64,000 nt of DNA from Trypanosoma brucei gambiense DAL972 (taxonomy: Eukaryota > Euglenozoa > Kinetoplastea > Trypanosomatida > Trypanosomatidae). Shown here in pieces: positions 13,735 to 21,534 of the stretch. Numbering within the stretch: position 1 is the stretch's first letter; the number at the start of each line of letters is the position of its first letter. The stretch covers positions 1,736,001 through 1,800,000 of the forward strand of contig NC_026744.1 of NCBI RefSeq assembly GCF_000210295.1, written 5' to 3'. A program made the position numbers and the translations under genes. The notes under the pieces were generated by a model. That model had not been told where the DNA came from. It did not search any database and saw only the letters and a list, made by a program, of their open reading frames with translations.

Positions 13735-14544
13735 CTAAAGTGCAGAAACCACCGCCCTAGGGTTCTTCGAAGCAGCCGCCTCCACCTTGTCGGCCTCACT
13801 CGACAAGCCAAGCTCTCGTAACTCCTGCGCTACAGCTAGCGCAACTGACTTGAAACTGTGCCCAGCAGATATTTTCCCACCTTCAACTGTATGGTAAACG
13901 CGGCTTACACCACCAACGACTCCCGCGAAAGCCAGTTCAATTTGTTCTGTTGCTGCCACATCATTCAACAGCACCACTCCGAGTGATTCGGGGTTCACGA
14001 TCAACTGATTTGCCACGACGGCCGTTCCAACCACCTCAGTGGTTAATCCCGCCGACTCGATTGTCTCCGTTGAAATCTTTTTAAATAACTCGTTGATGCA
14101 ATTGTGCTTACTTGCCTGCTTCACGACCAGCACGATGCGTTTCACTCCCTTCGCCTTTGCCTTCCCAACAGCAACCTCTGCGCTCTTCTTGAAGGCCTCC
14201 GTGGCAGACCTCACCTCCTCTTTGGTGTCAATCCCAGCAGAAGCGTAAACGTCAAGAGCGTCCCGTAACTGCACGGAGTCGGGTGCAGCACGGGGAAGGA
14301 CTGCGCGCACAACAACAGTTGACACACCAGAAAAAAGAGGGTCCTGAGCCGACTTGGGGACCTCCGTCACGGCAGTGTGCACACCGATTGGAGTTTCTGG
14401 CCCAACAACGACGGCATGGCGACCAGCTTCCTTCGCTGTTTTGGTCTGCACACGACCGCCCGCAACCTTACTGACGATAGCACTGGCTGACTGCAGGACG
14501 GCAGCAGTGGCGCCCGCTGATATAAACGTTAGTTGCTTCGGCAT
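13735..14544 (-). CDS. Isocitrate/isopropylmalate dehydrogenase-fold protein, probably non-catalytic
   Basis: The protein has 269 residues from the ATG at 14544; a longer frame would need a TTG at 14553. It follows the NAD-IDH/IPMDH fold colinearly. The N-terminal QLTFISAGATAAVLQSA matches the family strand QLTFIPGDGIGPE but has lost GDGIGPE. GPETPIGV matches the GPVTTPVG stretch. LRDALDVYAS matches LRKxFDLYAN. INELFKK and a LIVNPESLGVVLLND segment correspond to the family segment ending LVxNPxxFDVxVxPNLYGD. The metal-binding NLYGDIISD Asp cluster is replaced by LLNDVAATEQ, the RENTEG-type substrate loop is not found, and the protein is short for IDH (about 330-350). Catalysis is therefore unlikely. 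A structural subunit of a mitochondrial complex is one possibility, but that is inference; no clear presequence is visible. Confidence 0.8.
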   Translation of the reverse strand: MPKQLTFISAGATAAVLQSASAIVSKVAGGRVQTKTAKEAGRHAVVVGPETPIGVHTAVTEVPKSAQDPLFSGVSTVVVRAVLPRAAPDSVQLRDALDVYASAGIDTKEEVRSATEAFKKSAEVAVGKAKAKGVKRIVLVVKQASKHNCINELFKKISTETIESAGLTTEVVGTAVVANQLIVNPESLGVVLLNDVAATEQIELAFAGVVGGVSRVYHTVEGGKISAGHSFKSVALAVAQELRELGLSSEADKVEAAASKNPRAVVSAL

Positions 14545-15653
14545 TCCGGGCAAAATGAAACTTCCCTCTCTCTTTTGTGCCTCGGTTTGTGAGCGAGCTC
14601 GTAAATTACCAACTAAAGAGGGGGGAAATGGAGAAAATTAACAGATAAAAGAAAAAAATAGCACGTTCATCTTTCGGATAGTTAGTTCAACACCGGGCAA
14701 GCGCGGTGCAAAAGCAGGGAGACAAATACATAGGTGGAGAAGTCAAGTCAGCACACTGCAACACGGTTTTTTTATTTTTTTTGTTTTGCCACTGGCGAAA
14801 CGTCACCCTACACTTATCAGGCGATTTACCAGCTCCCGCGTCACACCCCACGCCTCAGTGGTGAAAAGAGTGGAGGGAGTTCTTTGAATCCCACCGCACT
14901 CACCCACCGACTGCGCTGCTTTGGCAGCTTAAGAAAAAAAGAAAAGAAATGCATGGCGGCTGCATCGCGGACCCGCGGGATGCACGCACTGTGGGAATTG
15001 GCCTCGAAAGAAGCGAAAAAAAAAAGCGCAAAAGGGGTCCCTTGGGCGCGGAACATCTACGACATCAGGACGCACTACAAGGCAATAAGGAGCGACTGTT
15101 TATATGCTATGAACTCCTCGTTCCTCCAATGTCCCTTCTCAAGACCCCAACTCACCTGCGATAACACGCCCCTACATGTGCAAAATTATTGGTACCCAGC
15201 TGGAGTTTACTCCGCTCCCTAGTTAAGCAACCCCGTCACTGTTCTCCCAAATGTGGTAGACGCAGAGAAAAATCAAGCAATGAGGGGGGGATTAGCTGCA
15301 ATATTTATTGGGAATGTTCCGAGGCGAACCGCCTTTCTTTGGCATAGAGCGGCCAACTAGGGTCGGTAGACCAAGGCAAACCACTCAATCAACAGATGCA
15401 TGTAGGGGCACGTGAAGAAAAATTGACTTCGAGCCCCATAAACTTTTTCTTAACATAAGCAACTGCAATCGTCGAACTAAATCAGCCCCACGAATGGAAA
15501 TAAAGTGGATAAAGGTATTCCTCCAATACACGACGCTGTTCGTGCAAACTTGCTGCGGGGAGGGAAGTTTCTGTTACATATGCTGGGAAACCTCCCAAGC
15601 GCTTCGGCAAGAGTTCCAAGGTGGTTCAGCGATACCCCCACGACAAATACCTG
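14545..15653. other. 1.1-kb intergenic region, no supported gene
   Basis: Purine-rich runs on + (14640-14660, 14930-14950, 15015-15030) would serve as poly-pyrimidine tracts on the transcribed strand. A 162-codon + strand frame (14734-15222) and a 71-codon - frame (14841-15056) have no recognisable features. Confidence 0.6.
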
Positions 15654-18056
15654 CTATGCGAGGTTAGTTGGAGCGCGTCCCCCCAAAAACTCGTAGGTCT
15701 CCCAAAGATGAATGAGATCTAATACCGTGGGACACATCAGTAGTGTGTGTGGCGGAAACGGCAACCTCGTGTAATGTGATAACCTACGTGTAAACTCCAC
15801 TCCGGTCTGCAACAGAACACACCCGGACTGCACCTCGTAATACTTCACCGTAGGCGAAACCTGGTGCACACCAACTGCTCCAGGAGGTTGCCCATTCGCA
15901 ACGACGATATACTCAGGTAAGCCACAAGACTGCTCTTGTGTTGCCATCACATCCTCCCACAAACATTTCACGGAGGGAACACCACAACTAGTGCACGTGC
16001 CTGTCACAGGATGCGACACCTCGCACAAGCGCTGGTAACATTCATTGATTTCCCTTCCAGTTTCTGGCCTTTTCATAACCAGTCCAAAGTCGACAAAGGT
16101 GCAGGAAAGGGTTTCCGTATATGCGAGTCGGGGTTCACACTCCCAGGATATAACTTTCAATATATCGTTGATAACGGCACACTTATTGAGGGTAGACTCC
16201 ATAACGTGTTTGGCTCTACCCCTGCGAGGCGTCGAAAGGATATTCAGGGCGACAACGTCTGCAGGCTCAGATAGTACTACAACATCCCGTTGCTCCCACT
16301 CAACAAGCTTTCCAATACCCGGTTCGGTTGCGGAAAAGTCAAGTAATACATCGCCGTTTTGCAGCTGCTGGAGAGAATGTGTCAAGTCGTGGGAAGAACA
16401 AGTCACTGCCCGAGCAACTTCATCCAAAAGAGAGCCTATAGACCCACTACTCCATGGCTTCCCGTCAACGGGAGAGTACACAGTTAAATGCATAGATGAT
16501 GCATCTAGTTCCACACCGTTGTCACTCCAAAGCTGCAGAAGTTGGAGATGTTTAGACTGATTGTAGAAAAGGCTGTTCTCGGGAGTAAATATGGGAAGAA
16601 ACTCCTTGTGCACCTTGATACCAGCGGCGCATGCGTAGCGCAGCACAAGAATGTCGAGGCGTTCCAGATCCACGGGATTGCCACAAACGATAGCGCAGCG
16701 GGTGCTTATAACTCGCGTTATCTCAACCTTGGAGAGGGGAATAACACAAGCTGTCGGGCCTTCTGTGCGATCATAACGTGCCCGGGAAAAAATCTGGACT
16801 TGGTTTATTCTCTCAACCAAAAGCTGCAGGCATGGTATCGTTATGTTAACTAGAAGTAGAGCGAAGCTACAATTTGAGCACTTCCGTACATGGGTTTCAA
16901 GGCATCTCTCGTCGTCAATGTAAACTGAACCGACAAAAAACGCCGCATGGTACATGTTTGAGACGTTTCGCAGCAGGTCCTCCTCTGTTGGAGACATGGC
17001 AATGGCTAGTGCGGCGAGCACGTCCTTCCCACACGTGAGCAGCCCACCTCGCAGGCGAAGGACATCGAAGAGATTACGATACCCATGCTGCTTAGCCGTA
17101 ACGTAGAAACAGGATGCGGCGTACAGCACACTAAACGGCCAGGCGACCAACGAGTAGTCAAAGAAGTACTCCCCAGGGGCGTCTGAAGGGTTGCGCAGGA
17201 ACTCCACGATGTTTACAACATCCGGAAAAAGTGGCGGGCACTGATCCACTACATGCTCCACAAACGGCTCCAGCAGCTGGCGGTGCCGTTTGAAGAGAGC
17301 AGCAAAAGATTCGAAGCGGTCACGCTCCATCATGCTAAACAGAGCAAAAACACTACACGCGGGCTGCCGCGGCAGTTTTGGGATATACTTGGATGCCCCA
17401 CCCCACACTTCTGGCAGGGTCGCGTCACCTGCATCTTTTCCAACATCAGGAGAGCCGTAGTGCTGCAGCAAGTCACGCAAACTCGATACGCGCATGCGCC
17501 CACACCCGCAAGCTGCGTTGCCAACAGGTAAGAGTTCGCTATAAGAGCTACTTCGCCCCATTCTCGTACCCCTGTTGCTGCAATGACTCGCAGGCGCGGC
17601 CACAGACCATGTTGCCGCAGCGGGGCTTGCACTGACATCACTCCCGGGTTTACCGAAATCCTGATCGCCAGCCCGCCTCGGGTTGCGTAACGAGACGGCC
17701 CGCTTCCGTACTGGCGGTAGCACATTTTCTACATCAAAGGACTCAGAAGCATTGAGCGCACAACTCCTCATAGTTGTGGTGCTTCGAGTTGCCTCTGTGC
17801 TCGGTTGCGACTTGGGCCCCACCGAGCGAGACTGGGATACATCTCGTGAAACAACTTCCCCATGATACGGAGCACCAGCTTCCCAACTTCGCCGCGACAG
17901 AAAGGGGGGGATCCCTTCAGTTTGCGCAGGCACAACATCATGCAAATGCGGCGATTGGGAGTCGCCAGGGTACGTTTTGTTGCGATTAACAATGTTTTCA
18001 CTAGAATCAACAGCGGAATAGCGCCGCAATGGGCATCCTTCAGCTCCATCCGCCAT
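15654..18056 (-). CDS. Protein with degenerate fungal-type FAS/SAT acyltransferase-like domain
   Basis: This 800-residue protein starts at the ATG at 18056. Residues 1-200 are Ser/Arg-rich and probably disordered. About 230-600 follow, in order, the acyltransferase domain of type I fungal fatty acid synthase beta and PKS starter-unit acyltransferases (SAT). The landmarks are a WPFSVLYAASCFYVT helix (303-319), a RLRGG...DVLAALAIA stretch (334-353) where the family has the GHSQG nucleophile elbow, AAFFVG (371-376), a VISTRCAIVCGNP strand (449-461), FLPIFTPENSLF (486-497) where the family has PxxxPFHSPYL, and a C-terminal VYSPVDGKPW...LLDFSATEPGIGKL (526-584) matching VYxTxDGxDL...HxLDFGPGGASGxG. 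The catalytic Ser elbow is replaced by LLTCGKD and the catalytic His by Glu/Asn, so it is probably a pseudoenzyme. Residues 600-800 include CTSCG and are unassigned. The assignment is by eye only. Confidence 0.72.
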   Translation of the reverse strand: MADGAEGCPLRRYSAVDSSENIVNRNKTYPGDSQSPHLHDVVPAQTEGIPPFLSRRSWEAGAPYHGEVVSRDVSQSRSVGPKSQPSTEATRSTTTMRSCALNASESFDVENVLPPVRKRAVSLRNPRRAGDQDFGKPGSDVSASPAAATWSVAAPASHCSNRGTRMGRSSSYSELLPVGNAACGCGRMRVSSLRDLLQHYGSPDVGKDAGDATLPEVWGGASKYIPKLPRQPACSVFALFSMMERDRFESFAALFKRHRQLLEPFVEHVVDQCPPLFPDVVNIVEFLRNPSDAPGEYFFDYSLVAWPFSVLYAASCFYVTAKQHGYRNLFDVLRLRGGLLTCGKDVLAALAIAMSPTEEDLLRNVSNMYHAAFFVGSVYIDDERCLETHVRKCSNCSFALLLVNITIPCLQLLVERINQVQIFSRARYDRTEGPTACVIPLSKVEITRVISTRCAIVCGNPVDLERLDILVLRYACAAGIKVHKEFLPIFTPENSLFYNQSKHLQLLQLWSDNGVELDASSMHLTVYSPVDGKPWSSGSIGSLLDEVARAVTCSSHDLTHSLQQLQNGDVLLDFSATEPGIGKLVEWEQRDVVVLSEPADVVALNILSTPRRGRAKHVMESTLNKCAVINDILKVISWECEPRLAYTETLSCTFVDFGLVMKRPETGREINECYQRLCEVSHPVTGTCTSCGVPSVKCLWEDVMATQEQSCGLPEYIVVANGQPPGAVGVHQVSPTVKYYEVQSGCVLLQTGVEFTRRLSHYTRLPFPPHTLLMCPTVLDLIHLWETYEFLGGRAPTNLA

Positions 18057-18658
18057 AGGAGCTCCTTGCTGTGACCTGCACAGCCCCTGAAAGCAAAAAA
18101 AAAAGAGGGAGAAAAAGAAGAATTTACTAAACCCAGCGATTTCTCTACACCCCTTACCAATGACTGCTGATTAGTAGTTAAATTTCCTGTGCTAATCTTA
18201 ATGCAATAAAATGGAACCCCACAACATCTGGCAAACGAATCGTTTCTTCGAGGCCTTCACCCTAAAAGGGAATTCCTCTGTTATCCGCAGCAGATACACA
18301 CAAAGAGCTAATGCGACCAAAGCACAACGGTAAAGAAATCATCAATGGCCGCATGCCGTTCCACTCCCCTCACCAGCAGCCCAGTCGCCTGTGAGCAGGC
18401 ACATCGCCAACCAACAATAGTGGATAGGGATTATGAAGCCTCAAAATACTGGAAAAGTCACCGGTGCAGACGTATACCAAAAGCGACGGGACTCACAGCG
18501 GTCCTCATCACCAACCCCGGTCTTTCAGTATTCACGCACCAGCCGCACTCGCGTACGAACACTGTTCAGGGCAGAAAAAGTTGTCAAGGGCAGCAGACAA
18601 CAGGAAGACAACTGCAAATAAGTGGCAACCGCGCAGTAGCGGATTCGGTCCCACGGTC
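18057..18658. other. 0.6-kb intergenic region
   Basis: A run of + strand purines (18089-18121) lies just upstream of the 18056 start and reads as a pyrimidine tract on -, fitting a trans-splice signal. No gene seen. Confidence 0.65.
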
Positions 18659-20353
18659 TCAAAAAAACAGTGTCACAGCGGCGTGGTCGGTGTGACGCAA
18701 GGCTACAGAACGATACACATACCGGCGCAACGCCCCCACGCCAGTTCCGCCGTGGGCAGTAGCACTGCTTCCCGCCACCGATTGTGAAGTTCGGCGCCCT
18801 GTCATGAGTTCCAACGCGGGAGGGTTCCACAAGACGCGGTCACACCACGCAGGTACACGCCTCCGCCCGTAGGGATGGTGTGGTATGGAAGAAAGCCGTT
18901 CCAACACGCGAACCACGCTTATCCTGTCACTGGTCCCACTCTCTCGTTTATCCTCCCCATCATTAACCAAATGGACAGGAGTATCAATCTGGAAAGTCGC
19001 TTCCTCCGAATCCCTCGGGGATTGACACAAATATGTTGGGGGAAACCGAACCGCAAATTCCGCTAGCTCCATGCCACTCTGCTGCGCCACTACGTCCAGC
19101 AGGCGCTGCACCTCAACATCGTAAGGTCGGATTACTCCCATATGCTGTGGGTTTTCAAAAAGCTCCCAGAAACTGTCCGGCGCCCGCACGTCACCGTCTG
19201 AAACTTTAACGTCCAGATTCTCCACTTCTTTTAAATACTGTAGCATATTATGCACGTCGAGGCGCGTATTAAAGTCGCCAAAAATGAACAGGGGGTCATC
19301 GGGGGAGATGAATGCCGCACACTCCGCCAAGGTTTCGAGCAGTGCCTCCTGACGCTGCAAAGCATAGGGGCTAGGACTCGCTGCCGCTGCCTCCTTGCTT
19401 TTCTTGTCGTTGTAGAGGTGCACGTTCAAAAAGTTCACCACAACAGTGCCGAGGCGAAGTGATATGAGCAAATATCCTTTCCGAGACTCACCGGCACCAG
19501 AAAACTTCCCGCCGTGAAATAGAATAGTAGGCGAACTCCCATATGTCACAGGGTCGTCACCCACACAAACGAAGGTACGGTGGTGAAAGGAAAGAATGCT
19601 ACTGATAGGGCACATGCGGTGAGACAGGTATACAACGCTTCCCACAGCGGTGAATTGGTCCTCATCATCATTCGTCCGCATTAGTAACCCGGAGGTCCAT
19701 CCAGCCTCCGGCAGTAGCTCCTGCAGGGCGTTAGCGAAGTAGTTGTTAAATTCTGTATGGAAACTCTTACCCCCAATTTCTTGGAAATGCACTACGATCA
19801 CATCAATCAGTGGGGGTGGTCCCTGGCCACCAATATCGGCTGCCGAGGGATGAGAAGGGTCATCGTCACCTGTGCTGCTCACTCTGATGTGCGCTGTGTA
19901 CTCGCGGCGGCTGTATTCGAATATCAGCAACCGCAGCTCTGAAAGAAACTCCCTTACATCCTTCTGAGCATCCGAAGAGAGCTCATCATTACCAGCCTGT
20001 TTCTCACATTCCCTTCTGTGCTCTTCACCACCTTCTTTTGCCCCAGCGGCAGTGTCCCCAATGGCACCAACATTCTGAGTTATCATGAGCATTCTAAAGG
20101 GAAAATCGGGAGGCGAATGCGTGGAGAAGCGGGAGTACCCAGTGATGCAGTCCATCGAGGCGCCTCCCTTTGATGAAACCGACCCCTCAACATGCGATAA
20201 ATCACGCTGAGCAACCGCTGGTACGCCGCCGCTAAACGCCTCCTGCGCAGTGGTAGGCACCCCGGTAGACGTGGCATTACGCGGATCCCAGCCTGTCTGA
20301 TGCTGTTGCGCGGACCGGAGTGTTGAGGTTATACCTTCCAGTAGGCTGCGCAT
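18659..20353 (-). CDS. Inositol polyphosphate 5-phosphatase (INPP5A/type I-like)
   Basis: The protein has 564 residues from the ATG at 20353; an 18-codon longer frame would require a GTG. It belongs to the endonuclease/exonuclease/phosphatase superfamily: VVHFQEIGGK (187-196) carries the Mg-binding Glu, RKGYLLISLRLG...VNFLNVHLYND (291-316) the NxHL motif, FGDFNTRLD (358-366) the GDFN signature, RVPAWCDRVLWNP (499-511) the P(A/S)WCDR(I/V)L signature specific to 5-phosphatases, and RHTDHAAV (553-560) the terminal (S/T)DHxxV. All catalytic motifs are present, so it is likely active on soluble inositol phosphates and/or phosphoinositides. The order and the NVHLYND motif recall INPP5A. No CaaX box (it ends TLFF) and no membrane segment. 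A low-complexity N-terminus (1-130) precedes the fold. Confidence 0.92.
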   Translation of the reverse strand: MRSLLEGITSTLRSAQQHQTGWDPRNATSTGVPTTAQEAFSGGVPAVAQRDLSHVEGSVSSKGGASMDCITGYSRFSTHSPPDFPFRMLMITQNVGAIGDTAAGAKEGGEEHRRECEKQAGNDELSSDAQKDVREFLSELRLLIFEYSRREYTAHIRVSSTGDDDPSHPSAADIGGQGPPPLIDVIVVHFQEIGGKSFHTEFNNYFANALQELLPEAGWTSGLLMRTNDDEDQFTAVGSVVYLSHRMCPISSILSFHHRTFVCVGDDPVTYGSSPTILFHGGKFSGAGESRKGYLLISLRLGTVVVNFLNVHLYNDKKSKEAAAASPSPYALQRQEALLETLAECAAFISPDDPLFIFGDFNTRLDVHNMLQYLKEVENLDVKVSDGDVRAPDSFWELFENPQHMGVIRPYDVEVQRLLDVVAQQSGMELAEFAVRFPPTYLCQSPRDSEEATFQIDTPVHLVNDGEDKRESGTSDRISVVRVLERLSSIPHHPYGRRRVPAWCDRVLWNPPALELMTGRRTSQSVAGSSATAHGGTGVGALRRYVYRSVALRHTDHAAVTLFF

Positions 20354-21534
20354 TCGGATCTCGCGTTCCTTTTCGGGAGGACAACACGCGATCTTTTCAA
20401 AATACACTTATTGCTACTCCCCTCAAGGACAACTCTACTTCTATTGCTCCTAAACCTCTACGAATGCAAGCCGCAGTAAAAAAAAAAAAATGGCCGCCAG
20501 GGGCACAACCAGAGTATCGGGCGGAGAACCCTAGTGGGCAACAAAATGATCTCCACGGCGGTAGCGTAATTCAATTCCCTTGGTTTATTGCCCTTAACCT
20601 AACAGTCCCCCCCCCAACGTACGATTAACGCAGAAACAAATGTTTACGTAAAGAAATATAACATGCCCATTAACTTATAACGTTTTACTTTCACACACAC
20701 ACGCACAAACGATACCCCTTCTTCTCCCTCAATCCCTACCTCTTTATACCAATCTAACTTTGTTTTGGTTTTGCTTCACTTACATCTTTCCTTCCTCCCT
20801 CGTCCAAACAAAAAAAAAAAACGTACGTACTGCACAAATCTCTTCTCCCCAACACTAAACTTACACTACCGCGTGATTCTTTCACCCCGAGAACAGAAGC
20901 TCTCATATCCCCGCGGCACCCATCACTTTCCATATAGGTTCTCTCGCCTTTTGAGGGGCTATCAATACCGAAACAAAGAAGGGAAGAAGAGAGCCGCGGC
21001 GGAACCCCTCCGGGGAAAAGTTTGCGTCTAGTAGCCTGTATCAGGTTTTAAAAAAAAACGATAAGTTAAAGAGAGAAAAAATAACTATCGGCAGACACTT
21101 CCTGTCCGTCAATTTGCCCACCTACACCCCCTTCCCTGCATCCCCAAGCTTGGGAAACGGTCACGACTATCGCTTAATAGACGCCTCCATGCTATAATTG
21201 AGATGACAACCACTGAAAAAAAAAACCTGCAGGGGGTCGATCAGTCGTAAAATTAAAAAAAAAAGGTGATGGGGTGATTAATTTTCCCAATATTCGCTGC
21301 TGGCGGGAAAACATTGCTTAAGTGTTGACGCACACTCTGGGTGATGGGAATACAGGTACTACTCAATTGGCGTCACTGGAACAGGGTGAATCTACCGCGC
21401 ACACAGTGCCATAACGGACAATGCAGATTGTATTTCATGTTTGTTTGTTTTTCAATAGGGTTTAATTACATCAACTGCAGTAACATCCCCCACGTTCGAG
21501 CTGAGCGAAACACGGGTCCCCTCCCACGTCCTTT
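20354..21534. other. 1.2-kb intergenic region, no supported gene
   Basis: This spacer contains A-runs (20478-20490, 20809-20821, 21047-21057), (CA)-rich stretches and pyrimidine-rich + strand sequence. It would carry the PPDK 3' UTR and the 5-phosphatase 5' UTR. No gene seen. Confidence 0.65.

Noticed and set aside
20354..20407. Longer start of the 5-phosphatase
   Set aside because: The frame opens with GTG; the first ATG is at 20353.
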